Shown: positions 33,524 to 45,655, counted from the first letter of the stretch. The stretch is 64,000 nucleotides of DNA from Ectocarpus siliculosus (GCA_000310025.1 FN649727.1:4597284-4661283), one strand, 5' to 3'. Notes: generated from the sequence alone by a model not told the origin. A program made the numbers and translations.

Positions 33524-35541
33524 TTACACCGGCTCTGCGAGCTTGCTGTTGCTCTTTCGCGCGAGAGGCCCGCTCGTCCTCCCGTTTCTGGGCGATTCGA
33601 TCGACGACAACGACGACGACGACACGTGACCCTGCCCGCCACCCCCCCTGAGGAGCACCTCCTTCTCGGGGATCTCCACGTCACCCTCCCCCGAGCCGTT
33701 GGCACCCTTAGCCGCGGCGCCCCCGTCCGTCGAGGAGGAAGTGGAGGAGTTCGAAGAGGAGTTCGAGGCGTTGGGGGGCTTCTGGGAGTACAAGAAGGTG
33801 GAGTGGAGCACGAAGTATGCGCCGATCACGAACATGACGGAGATCTGGAACTCGAACAAGAAGAACGAAATCTGCGTGCGGCGGAGGGGAGAGGGAGAGA
33901 GAGGCCATGTGTCAAGTCGGGGGTTGTCAACGGTATGAAAACGAAGCCGTGATGATCGGTGGGGCGAGGAATGAGACAGAGACAGAGGCCGAGGAGGAGG
34001 AGAGGAACACTTGACATCGGAGGGGGGGGGGCACCGGGGATATAAACCAGCACTACCCAAGAGGAAGGGGCGCGTGTTGTCCCTACCGGGCACTGCTGTA
34101 AACACCAAAATAAAAATGTCTCAGCTCTCACCAAAGCGGTGAGCACGATCGAGACCGAAGTGGCGAACCCCTTGATGACGTTGTCCGCGTATTTGACGAC
34201 CATCGCCACCACCAGCCCCCCCATGGAGTTAAGCAAAATCGCCATCCACACGGCGTAGTTGTACCTGCAAAAGGAGATCGAGGCGAGAGAACGAGGGCGG
34301 GGGACGAGGGCCGGAGGTATGGTTGTTGTTGTCCGCGAGGGAAAGCAGCTTTTCCACGCACAACCAACAGAAGCACCCGGAATGCAGCAGACGAGTCGTC
34401 CTAGCACGTGAACTCATCTCCACCGCCGTGCTGCCAAACTACAGGTTTGGCGAGCAACAACACCACCACCATCAACAACAACGACAACGACAAAAACAGC
34501 GATAGCGAGGAGAGAAACAGTCAGGCGATAACGTCATATTTGACGAGAAAAAGCTATCATCACCACCACCAACAACAAAAACGACTAAACAGCAGCAGCG
34601 AGGAGAGAGGGCAGTCAGGCGATGACGCTCACCCGTAGAAGAAGCCGTTCTCCGACACAGCCTGGCCGTCCTTGAACCAGACGCACCCCGCGCCCAACAG
34701 GATACCGAAGCCAGACAGCTGCATGTTGCGCACCCACAGCGATACCGAAGTTCCCTTTAGCACCTGCAGGAGTGAGATGAGCGGGCAAACGACGTTTTCG
34801 TGCGAGGGCGGCGTGAGATGCCCGATGTTGACGATCGTTGCCTTATGCTGAAGAATGCATCAAACACCGAAGGACACCATCTCATCCTTCACCGTGCCGA
34901 GACCGAGGAGGCGCCGGGGTGTTACCAACCACGTCAAAGGGGGGGGCGATTACATTGAGAAAATTAACGTCCTAGGTCTTAGGAGAAGGGGTAGAGAGGG
35001 GATGGGGGACAGGTTCTTTGCCGAACAAAACGGGAGCCGGAAGCGGTACATGCTCCACGCCATCGAAAGCAAACTTTGTTCGTGAAGAAGATCGTGACAC
35101 TGAGGGGCGGCCCGTGGTAACAAAGGGCTATTTGCCACACGCCGAGCGTAGGCTTTCTGCTCGTGGGCACACCTCCTCCAAAACGAACGCGGTGGGTACA
35201 GCCTCGTACGTGGGGCGGCCACGGTTATTATAGCAACCATCACACGAGGCTCCAAAATCAAGTAACTGAATCCCTGTCCTCAATTCTCCAAAACCCGGCG
35301 CCAAAATACTACAACCCATGCCGGAAGGCGAGCGGCCTGGACATGAACAACGTCCCGTCCAGAGAAAAGCCCCGGATCACCACAAATTCCAATTCGTCTG
35401 ATCCCAACAGCAGTGCGCGCACGGTCCAAGGCAACCAACATTGCAGCGCAGAGAGAGGGTGCACACTACAATGCCGCCGCGTCAGCTTTTCAGAATCACA
35501 ACGGTCGTGCGGTTGGTTGGGTGGCCAAGCTACGAAAATAA

Positions 35542-35589
<48 letters not shown>

Positions 35590-37531
35590 GAGGGACCGAG
35601 AGAGAGTGACAGAGATGAAGATTCGGAGCAAAGGCAAAAGAGCGATCGTTCCGTTCGATAAAAAAAAAAGAGAGAGTACAGCGGTATCCGCACCTTCTCG
35701 AAGTACACCCCCGCGAAGCCCGACGTGCAGCAAGCCAGGAGGACCATCACCAGGCCCAGGAGAGGGTTTTGCCCGCTTCCGTCCTCGTCCCCCACGGCGT
35801 CGTCAATGCCAGCACCGTCGTCCTCGGAATCGCCCGAGCTCTTGCTCGAGTTCGACGACACCTGCACCAGACCTACCCCTAGGGCCAGCATCGCCAGCGC
35901 GCCCCATTGCTTCATGTGGAGTACCCTGCGTTGACGCGTTGGTTGTCGGTGTTTTTCCGTCGAGAGGAAGATGGGTGTGTGCGGTGGGAAACAGAAAATG
36001 TTGCCGAGCACGGGGTCACGTCGAGGCGGGGGTGGCGGTTGTACATTAGACGGAACGGCACACCGGAGTCACGGACGACATAAAAAGAGGAGGGACGTAT
36101 GCAAAGGTACGGTGGTCGATCTGCCGATCGCGACGCGGTACAGCAAGCGAGTTGCGAGCACCCCAAAAAACAACCCTACGGGAGCGATTATTGCTCCTTG
36201 GCAAAAATCGTAGCCATCACCGCTACCATCTCGAGCAAAAAAAAAAAGACGAGCCTCACTCACTGCAACGCCCCCAACACCAACGCATCTTCAAGAGTCA
36301 GTCGCAAATCGTCGCTGAGCCCGTAGGCACCGAACACAACACAAAAAAACACACCTTTTGAGCATGACCACGGAAAACAAGGCTGTGGTGAGGATCTTGA
36401 GCTGGTAAAGGAGCTGGAAGGTTGGCCCGTCGAGGTTGCTGATGGCCACGTAGTTGAGGTTATTCTGGACCACGTAGAGGCACGCCGGAACGGCCATCTT
36501 GAGCAGTTCCACCGGCTTCTCCCACACGTCCTCTCGGAGAGTTTTGACCACGTGCCGAACGCTGCCGTCGTCCTGAAGGGGGAGGGCGGGGGGAAGGGGG
36601 CACTTATTCGTTGCTAGACTTCACTGCTTGGCGACACGCGTCCCTTCCGAGACAGGCGGGGCGCCGTACATTCCTCCCCGGACACTCGGGAAATGAACAC
36701 GTCAGCGTTCGAGTGCTCTACACGTCTCTGCCGTATCCTACGCATACACCCCAATATTCTCGCTGCGCGTCATGCCTGTATCTCCCAAACATTTTAGCTT
36801 GTCTCTGTTGAGCGATAACACCCTCCAACCTCTCCTAGCATGGCGACAATTCCCGGGGGGGGGGGAGGGGGGGGGGTCTCGTACTGCACTGATCGGTCGG
36901 CACGCGTCAACGAGATCTCGTTCAGGCATTATTCCTGTCGCAGAGAGCCACAAGATAGTCTCCACGTGAATGATAACAACAAACACAACAACAACGACAA
37001 CAACAGCAAGGTGCTGGAAAGAGCAGGCTTACCCGGTACTGCAGGAGTATGGAGCAGGCGAGCTTGCACAGCTCGGCCATCATCACGGCCGGTCGAGGAC
37101 GCCGGACTCGGCTTCTTTGTCCTCTCTCCTCTACCTGTGAAGTCACAGCAGGACGTCGTGATGGCATGTTTCCTTCCCCGCCACCACACTACCGCGTCAC
37201 AGAACCGCCACGGAGCATCGCACCGGAAATAGCACAACACCACGGGACGCCCAACGGCGCACGGAACCAATAATCGCCTCGTCCTTCATACGACGGAACG
37301 GCACGGCACGCTGTAACACACACGACAAAACCCAATCACATCCGCATCAAGTTCCATCTCATTACCGTTAAGGTCGCAAAACACAGAAAGGGCTCCAACC
37401 CGCACCGCATCGCATCACAAACACCGCACCTGACTCTTGGGCTTGAACGAGTAGCGCATGAAGATCGCCTGGGCGGAGTTCTGCACCACCAGGGTCAGCA
37501 AGATGGCCCCCCGAACCGCCTCGGGGCTCAT
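33524..37531 (-). CDS. SLC35A-type nucleotide-sugar transporter (Golgi)
   Basis: Exchanges a nucleotide sugar (UDP-galactose, UDP-GlcNAc or CMP-sialic-acid type in characterised relatives) for the nucleoside monophosphate across the Golgi membrane. Exons 37531-37430, 37134-37033, 36572-36355, 35925-35694, 34763-34633, 34264-34132 and 33871-33524 give 421 residues, with phases 0, 0, 2, 0, 2, 0. Family blocks are clear: [91 protein letters not shown] and [19 protein letters not shown], then [13 protein letters not shown] and [16 protein letters not shown]. About ten membrane segments are visible. Odd points are an acidic loop ([16 protein letters not shown]) and an 80-residue Ser/Asn/Gly-rich C-terminal tail. 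An additional 5' exon cannot be excluded, because an acceptor-like CTGCAG precedes the chosen Met. The sugar specificity cannot be read from the sequence. Confidence 0.92.
35541..35587. repeat. (GA)n microsatellite in transporter intron 4
   Basis: About 45 bp of GA dinucleotides, which appear as CT in the transcript of the minus-strand transporter gene, roughly 110 nt after the exon 4 donor. Confidence 0.95.
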
Positions 37532-37875
37532 GGACGCAAACTTGCTGCAGGTTCGTCAAAACAAAACAAAAAAAAATGAAAGAAAGAAACAGAAACAACG
37601 CTGTGCTTTTCAGGAAAACAACGAGGATACAAGTGCACGATGGGAGATGCTGACAACCAGCTGCTGACAACCGCTTGCACTGCTTGCGTGTCCCAGGCCC
37701 CGATTTATGGCTTGCATCCTGTTAAGTTGCGCCGCGTTGGTGCCCCGCCATTGCCTTTTTTCTTGTCCTCTCCTCTCCCACAGCAGGCCGTGTCGTCTCT
37801 TGCAGTTGTGGCATTGCGGGAGCCGCTGAGCCTTGACAAAACTTCGTTATAGAAAAATATCCTTCGAGAAGAAGA

Positions 37876-38100
37876 TACCGTAAGGTTGCGAGTCAGCGCA
37901 CAGGGGTGCGATCGATATTCAAAGCGTCATTTCTCCACAACCAGGAGGTCGCCACTGTCGAACAGGGTGGTTTTGGAAATATATGTCATCGAGAGCTTTC
38001 CGGAGAAGTATCAGTGGACGCTCGCACCCTCCTGGTTGTGGAGAAATTGCGCTTTGAAAATCGATCGCACCCCTGTGCGCTGACTCGCAACCTTGCGGTA
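37876..38100. repeat. Near-perfect 73-bp inverted repeat with 79-bp loop
   Basis: The left arm (37876-37948) and right arm (38028-38100) are reverse complements with only about four mismatches, including GGTTGCGAGTCAGCGCACAG and TTTCTCCACAACCAGGAGG. Transcribed, the region would form a long hairpin. The inner motif ATCGATTTTCAAAGCG...TTTCTCCACA also occurs in the 40-kb foldback, so the two belong to one family. A mobile foldback/MITE copy is the simplest reading; a hairpin RNA precursor is possible. Confidence 0.85.
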
Positions 38101-38941
38101 CCTGCCTCACACTCTCAGTGCTACATTCTGACCAGCGGACGGCAGGCTGACTCTGAAACACTTTCGCCCCGCTCCCATCAAATAACTCCTCTCTGGTTTG
38201 AACCGCCGTCGTTTCCATGGCTGATACCTTGCCGTGCTTGCAACAGTCCTCATGCGTGCGCGTGCGGTGTGGCCGCAACGAAGAGCTCGCAAAGCAACCG
38301 GGGTTACGAAACGTTGTATACTACCGTGCAGAGTATGGCAGCCAGTAATGGGGCAAGTGAGGGGGGGTTCCTCCGAAACGTAACACCAGCAATTAATTAT
38401 CAACTCCCTGTTATGGTGACCACCGCCCGTAGGGAGGCTTATATCAATACAAGCAAGCCCTGAATTGTGCACAGAAGCAATAGTGTGTGTGTGTGGAATT
38501 TCTCCTTTCGGCAGTTCGGTCTAAATCTCCACGCTGACGGTTGATCATACGATATTTGCCTGCATGGACGAGAATGAAGAAGAGAACAAGAGGCTTGACC
38601 GGCACTTGTCTATCGGTGGATATTAGTTTCACCATGCCGTCGCTCGCAGTGCTATCCCACCCACCCTGTTTTCCTCTCTCTGCAGACGTGAGGCTCCCGG
38701 CAGCAGACTACAGCAGTAAGCCGTCTCCACAACACACAACAACCACGCTGCTGCTGAATTCCCAAAAAAAGAGCCGAAAAAAATATGTGGGGTGGGAGCC
38801 GCCGCCGGCTTCTAAGCAATACGGCCAAAGCTGATCCTTCTGCTGTTGTACACGATCCGGGTGCTGCTTTTTGCGGGGTCCACAGGTGTACAGCAGTGCC
38901 GCGCTTGCTTCGTTGTGGAGAGAGACAGGGCGAGAAGCGCA

Positions 38942-38943
38942 AG

Positions 38944-38976
<33 letters not shown>
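38942..38976. repeat. (GA)n microsatellite
   Basis: About 35 bp of GA dinucleotide repeat in the transporter-kinase intergenic region. Confidence 0.9.
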
Positions 38977-38979
<3 letters not shown>

Positions 38980-40079
38980 GCGAGGATAAAATAGGGCCTC
39001 CACTCACTGAAAAGACTTCAGCGCATCCCTCTCGACTGCTGTGGTTAGCTATATCTCGAACGGGAAGTCTTTCTGTGAGATAATGTTTACTTTAAAGAAG
39101 GGCGTGGCGATGTCCGCCTTGCACGTGATCTACAGCATGTAGTGTGTATACTATAACCACGTGTGAGGGAGATGTTCCGCAAGAAGAACATCTCTCTCTG
39201 TATTCCCCCAAAATGTGTTTTACGTTGTGTGGTGCGTGGTAGTGTTGGATCTCCTGTGGATGCCCTCGAAAGAAGCTTTGGCATGGGGTTGGTGGTGTAA
39301 CACAGCTGCAGAGTCAGGCATAGCTAGGGCTGTGCTCGGAACGGTTTACAGCGGAGGCAGGAGCGGCAAAGAAGCCGTGCCGTTGTGGGGTGTACATACG
39401 CAGGAAACGCCACCAAGCTTGTGCCGTCGTGAAACGCACGAAGAACGACAGACAGACAAAGAGGAAGAGGGAGACAAACACACAAAACGGAAGGAAACTG
39501 TTTGTTCCCGTGACCAACTGCTCAAGGTGACACGTTGCCACGGCAAACTTGCCTGGCGGAGGAAGAAAAGCCACTAGAATACCTTCATGGGATCAAACGG
39601 AACGGTGGTCGCTCAACGGTTCGCACCTCTTGGAATTGACCATCGTCGCCGCTGATTGTTGTGCTAACGGTCGACGTAGGTCGCCGCCCCTCTCCAGCTT
39701 TCTGGAAGACGAACTAGTCGCTCTATGCCTTTCGTATGTGTCACTCTCTCTCACACACACGCTCTCGCTCGGCCCTCCGCCTAGCTCTGTGTCCTCTTCC
39801 CTTGCCAGCAGAGCGTGTTTTGTTCCAGCCTCCAGCCTCCAGCCCCAGTTGTCCATGAGTTTTTTTTTTATTTATGGTACTTTGGGTTTATAGGAGAACT
39901 TTGTTTGATTTTTGTTCGTGACACAAGATACCACACTCCGATTTTCAAAGCCCGATCACTCCATCACTCCACAACGAAGAGGATGCGTAAATGAAACGAT
40001 GCGTTCCCGGAAATCTCTCCACAAGATGGCTCCAATGCCGCCATTTTGGACACCACTTCTCTTTCTGCTGTGGAGAAAA

Positions 40080-40362
40080 CGAGCTTCAAAATCGACCGAG
40101 GGGGTATGATATCTTACGTCACCTACGGTGGTGCACAGCAGTATAGAGGGGTGCCCCTCTTTGGGTATTTGGCTTTTGGCCACGGAAAGCTGTTGCGTGA
40201 GTTGCACCAGTACGGATATTAGAAGATACTGAGCGGAGCGATCGATAAACGTGAAGACAGACTGCAACAACCACACCAAACAAACATCGCGGTCGCCTTT
40301 GATTGTCCATGACCGCGGGTTGCGTAAGATACCACCCCCCGTTGATCGATTTTCAAAGCGCG
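40080..40362. repeat. Second foldback element of the same family
   Basis: The left arm 40080-40119 (CTTCAAAATCGACC, then GGGGGTATGATATCTTACG) is an imperfect reverse complement of the right arm 40322-40362 (CGTAAGATACCACCCCCC, then GATCGATTTTCAAAGCGCG). The loop is about 200 bp. A third, partial copy of the arm (CAAGATACCACACTCCGATTTTCAAAGC) lies at about 39927-39954. The loop contains one copy of the dispersed repeat shared with 25582-25641. Confidence 0.65.
40180..40240. repeat. Dispersed repeat, copy 2 (partner at 25582-25641)
   Basis: See the partner copy: the same order of conserved blocks CCACGGAA, AGTTG.ACCAGTACGGAT and AGAAG. This copy sits inside the loop of the 40-kb foldback element, which suggests it is part of that mobile unit. 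Confidence 0.6.
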
Positions 40363-40484
40363 CGCGACCGCGACACACCAGCAGCAGTAGAGGAGTAGAG
40401 GTATGCACATGATGACATGTTCTTCTACATCCAGACCTCTTGTGTTGTTGTGACGTTATTGGCACATGCAAGGAGCAGATTTGT

Positions 40485-40732
40485 CCCATAATGTGCAAGC
40501 ATGCTGTAATATGGTGATGCACACGCTTCCTTCCTCGTATGCATATTGTATATATATATGTCCGATGGGTAGGCCCGCTGTGATGTGCTCAATCAAGCAG
40601 ACCTGTGGTATTATATCGTCCCATAATGTGCAAGCATGCTGTAATGTGGTGATGCACACGCTTCCTCGTATGCATATATGTCGGATGGGTAGGCCCGCTG
40701 TGATGTGCTCAAGCAGACCTGTGGTATATCGT
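40485..40732. repeat. Tandem duplication with 135-bp period
   Basis: Two head-to-tail copies (40485-40619 and 40620-40732), both starting CCCATAATGTGCAAGCATGC and ending with GACCTGTGGTAT. The second copy is shorter by a few small deletions in TA- and CTTC-type microrepeats. Noncoding as far as can be seen. Confidence 0.9.
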
Positions 40733-41071
40733 TCACCGCCGGCGTTGTTGCCATCACCAAGGAAGATCTTTTCAGTGTTGAGGTGTGTGTGATCATGTGT
40801 TCATCCGCTCGGAAAGTATGAAAAAATATATACAAAAAGGTCTTCTCAGTGCAGTTTGTGCTTGGCCAATCAGAGCCATCGATTTGACCATAAGAAGCTT
40901 CTTCACCCAGAGGAAAGTTTATTTTCCTCACAACCATGGCGGTGAATCCGACAGCGCATGCAGCAAAAACACCGACATATTTTTTCTACCCCACACTCTC
41001 ACCTCACACTCAACCGCTCGCTCCTTACTCTTCGATCAGGGAACTACAACCCGCGCGCGACCTGTTTGTTC

Positions 41072-44057
41072 ATGGGGTGTAGTGACAGCCGCCATAGTAA
41101 TAGTCCCGTTTTCCAAAAGGAAGAAGAAGAGAGCACCACCACCAGCAGCATCACGACCTCAACCTCCGGCAGCAGCAGCAGCAGCAACTTACGACGCAGC
41201 TCGTGCAACATGCAGCAGCAGCATCAGCTCCAGCACCCGCGCCACCACCGTCCACAACACAGACAACAATCATCCATTTCAGGCTATTGCGGGAACAGCA
41301 GCAGTGACGAGGACGACGACATCACGGCCTTCGCTTCTTCAACGGCCGTCTTTCAAGACAACTTGTCGCTGGACGCGCTCACCGATATCCAGCCGCTGGA
41401 CCATGGTGGATTTTGTATCGTGTGCTCGTGTACGTACAACGGCGTTCAGAGAGCCGTGCTCAAGATACCCAAACCGCAGGGGCCCAACAGCGCCGCGGCT
41501 GATTTGCTGGCCGAGATAGCAATCTACAAGCGCATCTCCGAACGAGGCGGACATCCAAATATTGCCGCCGCGCTGGGTGCTGGGTTCACGTCTCGAGGCG
41601 AGCCCTTCCTTGTCCTGGAGCGTCTCGAGGGGGGCAGCCTTGCCGGAGCTATCGAGAGAAGCCGAACGCCAGGTGGCGATGCCGCCGACGGAGGGTCGTG
41701 GGTTGATCTCGTCATGCGTCTACCCGTGGCGCTCGAGCTAGCTGATGCCCTGCAGTACTTGCACCGCGATGCTCTCCCGGGCTTTATTCTTCACCGGTGA
41801 GAGCGAAATACGCGGCGGGGTGTTGTGAGTTATTTTTGTCAGGGCTGCTGACGCTGTTTTGACACCGTATTGGCATACAACCGCCCAATGAGACCTTTGC
41901 TCTGCATTGGGTCATGAACGTTAGAGCTAGTGGCGTTACGAGATTGAGTTCACAACGCGGGCCTACAACTGCAGAGAGATGCCGGCAACGATTGGTTACC
42001 ACATCGTTGCGCTGGTGGCGCTGCTGCTTGCACAAGACATACGCAAGAAACACATATTTTTCTCCACTTTATATCTGGCCCAAGTTGTTCAGCTGTGCTG
42101 ACTCTCCTCTCGTTGTGGTCTCCATGCTTTACCCTGTTGACGCGTATCCCGTGCACACCAGCCTGCTGGCACCTATCCACGGCGGTGCACTGAGACCTAA
42201 CGCCAGCCGGCGATGTCTGTGTTAGGGTTAGAGTTCAAGCCAGGAAGCAGTTGAAGCGTGTGAAGGAGATGTGTCTTTGACATACGCATATATATGTATG
42301 TCAACCATTGTCTTGTCTCGATCAACCTTGTAAGCAGTCAAAGTCTCCAGATCTCCTCTTCATCGGAAATGTGCATATATATGCTGAACAGCAGGCATCA
42401 CGGCGGCGGCTGCTGCTGTGGTGTGTGTTGGTACGGCCGTCAGCCTAGCTCAACATACGGATATGATTGCATTGCTTCTTTTCGGGGGATTGACTGATGC
42501 TACCGCTCACGAAGGATTGTGCCGCGTTCGTCGGGAATGTGGACTCTGTACACAGATATACTTTCGTTTCCTAACGAAAAAAATTCTGTTCTTGTACAGA
42601 GCGGTTGTCAGATCCTCAATGGCGGGCACAACAGGCGTTTAGTTTGAATCCGGTTCCTTTTTGCGTAGATGAGTTGTGCACGCCTCTCAACAACGTGGTT
42701 TGCATGATTATGCATCTCGTCTTCTCTCTGTGATGTTTTACGTTGTCTACACAGCAATATTAACGGCGGCCGCGCTTGTCGTGTAAGATGCATGATGATT
42801 GCGTACATGAGGCCTACTTCATGCTCAACAACCGACGAATGGCGACGGCTTGTTATAGGTTTGGGATCATCACGTGGACAATTTACAGCAGCAGTCTCTT
42901 TCGCACTGCTGCGGTAAGGTGGTGGCATTCGGCACACGCCACTTACTTACACTGTTCCCCGCGGCGTCGTATGTGCCGGGTTTTGCGACCACGGGCTCCC
43001 CATTTTTGTGGACTTGGAGCTAATGCGATAGAACAACAAAACAAATCTTAGACGCGCCTTTGTTGTGTTGACGATTTCGCCGGGTTCACCCTCCTTACAG
43101 CAGTAGTACCCGCTTTTTACACCACACACCGAAAAGCTAACAACCCGAACCTCCCTCGCCCCTCCTCGCCCCTCAAAATTCGCAGAGATCTCAAACCAAC
43201 AAATATCGGGCTCTGCGCCGAGGGGCACGTGAAGGTGTTCGACTTTGGGCTTTCCGTGGTGCAAGAGGTTCGGAGAGGAAACTTGAACCAGAAATACCAG
43301 GTAAGGGAAAGTCTTGGACTATGGCATGCCGTCAACTGTGCGCGTCGCCGGCGTTCTACTTTCATACGCAAAGTGTCATGCCGACAAACTACAGTACGCT
43401 GTACTGCTGTGACCATTCGGATTGGATTTGCAAACTAGAAAATAGTGTATGGGCGCTAGTTGTGTTGGTCGTATGCATAGGGGAGGATTGGATTGATCCT
43501 ATTTCATTCGTTCGGGGAGATTGGTACGCAGAGAGTTGCAGACGGATGCACGGAATGGACGGAAGAGTTACTATCAATGTGTAACCAAGGCTCGGAATTT
43601 TCCAACAAATATCCACAAGGTATTTTCAAACGATCAAAGGGTGAGATTCTCTCATGGTTCATGGCATTGTGACATTTTCTTCACCCCCCCCCTCTCGCGT
43701 TCTTTTGTCACATTCTCTACGTAGATGTCGGGCATGGCCGGCAGCAAGCGTTTCATGAGCCCAGAGGTTTGCAACGGCCTCCCGTACAACGAGAAGGTCG
43801 ACGTTTACTCGTTCGCCATCGTGCTCTGGGAGATTTGCACCCTCCGAAAGCCGTTCGCCGGAATGAGCGTGGCCGACCACTACCGAGAGGTCATCACCGG
43901 CGGCTTGAGGCCGCCGCTGGACCCCCGATGGCCGGGAGCTCTCCAACACCTCCTGCAGGCTTGCTGGCACGAGGACCCGGATCGACGGCCGTCGATCTCG
44001 AAGGCCAGGGATGTCTTGCAGCAAATTTTCCTGGCTGGGGGTGGGTGGGATATTTGA
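41072..44057 (+). CDS. TKL-like protein kinase with possible N-myristoylation signal
   Basis: Exons 41072-41796, 43186-43300 and 43725-44057 give 390 residues with phases 2 and 0. Residues 1-95 are Ser/Gln/His-rich and disordered-looking. The kinase domain has a loop-like HGGFCIVCSC (111-120), the VAIK-type lysine in RAVLKIP (K131), a helix C Glu in LLAEIAIYKR, HRDLKPTN (catalytic loop, D243), VFDFGLS (D261), MSPE in place of APE (292-294), VDVYSFAIVLWEI and DPDRRPS. These sequences resemble plant and protist TKL (Raf/MLK-like) kinases; Ser/Thr specificity is implied by HRDLKPTN. The start MGCSDS fits the consensus for N-myristoylation plus palmitoylation, which would place it at membranes; this guided the choice of Met at 41072 over one at 40958. 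The glycine loop is incomplete. Confidence 0.88.
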
Positions 44058-45540
44058 TAAGCCTAAACTAATAATAGTTCAGCACCACGCTACATACGAT
44101 CTATCTACTATCCGTATTTATCTTACAGAGGGTGGTATTTGCCCCTTGACTTCGAACCGCGATTGATTCAAGGAGAGATGTAGGGGTGGTTTCAACTCGC
44201 ACGTACGTGCTTGCCGGCTGACTGCCTATTTATGTGATGTAGATCATGCATGTAGAGACCGTGTGTTGCCTCGTCGTGTGTTCGACGGAAGAGTACGTCA
44301 GCCGTTTAGTGGCAGTGACCTGTTGACCACCGATTATGCTATTGTCGTGTTTTATCTGTATGTTTAGTTGAGGGGGTTGAGTGTTTGTGTTTCTTGCTAT
44401 CTCAGTGGCAACTCTGCTTCTCTCTTGGTCATGTGTACGCTGCTGTTGTGCCATCAGAATTGTATATAGTGCAATGATGGTCCATTGCGTAGTTAGTTGC
44501 GCTTCAGCTACTCGGAGTTCACGGGGAGGAAGCCACTTTCGCGCGTGTTTTTGTTTTGTGCATTTATCGATTGACGCTTTGGGGGGAAGAGGAATCGTAC
44601 CAACTCATTTCGGTCTTGCTGTGTACTGGAAGTAGTGGATAGTGCGCGCGCGCGGCTGGGGGGGATGATAGAGTTGTATCCAGAAGTTAGCTTCATACAT
44701 ACGCATGCAGCCTGGCAACGTGTGCAAAGAGAGAGAAAGAGAACGAAAGAAAGCGATGTCGTGTGTGACAGAGAAGGGAATGCGATGGAATGCGAGCTCC
44801 TGCAGGGTTTGTCTTGTGTGATGCGGTGCTTCCACTTTCTCGATCCGCCAGGTGCCATATTTCGGGTGTCCTGCCTCCGGCCGTCTCGTTGGCCAAATAT
44901 GGAGAAAATATCCAGGGAGTGATAAAGAAGGTGTGCGCCAATAGAGGGCGATAGCTGACTTGAGTTAGTTGTGGTTGGGGTGTACTTACTACGCGGTAGC
45001 CGACGCTATCTCGATGAGGCTGTGGGAAAGCATACAATCGCAATCGTCGGCCGCGTCAGTACGAATATTGTGTTTCGGATGTTTGTCTAGTGTCAGTAAG
45101 ATTACTGTGTGACGTATGAGCGCCTCACGCCGTAGTTTCCTTACTCGCCGCCCATGGCGTCGTGCGTGCGTGATGATGGTGCGTGCCAGAAAATAGTGTC
45201 AGTCGCTGAAAATATGATCGAGCGCGTCTGTCTGGGTCCAGGGGTGTTTTGTACTGCTAGGAAAACTATGTTGTGCTGTTGTCTCTCTCTGTCTGAGTAG
45301 TAGTTGCTGTGAAGCTTATTGACGAATCAAATGTACGTACCGTATGCATGCGCAGAAAGGGCGGCCGGATAGATTATATCGCCGTGTTTACGAGAGCTCT
45401 GACTGTCCGGAGTGACGTCTGTCTGCTCTGGTCATCCCAAGAGACCAATTTTTTTCAGTATACATGCACGCAGCTGCATGCCGCCTATTCAACCCGGCGT
45501 TGTACCCATTGTTCGCAGTCTGGTGCGCACCTACCGCCGG

Positions 45541-45655
45541 GTGACTCGACGGTCCCTTGAGGGTGTTCCGGTTTGCACATACAAGGTGACTCGACAGTCC
45601 CTTGAGGGTGTTCCGGTGTGCACATACCGCAAGGTGACTCGACCATCCCTTGGAT
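45541..45655. repeat. Minisatellite with 45-48-bp period, about 2.5 copies
   Basis: Three successive starts of GTGACTCGAC at 45541, 45586 and 45634, each followed by TCCCTTGAGGGTGTTCCGGT-like sequence and CACATAC. The last copy is cut short after CATCCCTTGG. Confidence 0.9.

Larger units (their letters stand above)
37532..41071. other. Divergent, repeat-rich region between transporter and kinase genes
   Basis: No gene was recognised in these 3.5 kb. The region holds a 73-bp-arm hairpin (37876-38100), a GA tract (38942-38976), a second foldback (40080-40362) and a 135-bp tandem duplication (40485-40732), listed separately. Sequence next to 41071 is likely kinase promoter and 5' UTR. Confidence 0.6.

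Noticed and set aside
39215-39577. 120-codon plus-strand open frame in the transporter-kinase spacer
   Set aside because: Composition is charged low complexity at the C-terminus and there is no motif or splice context.
42218-42232. Telomere-like TTAGGGTTAG (and CCCTAACCC at about 12818)
   Set aside because: Each is a single or double copy only, with no array and no chromosome-end context.
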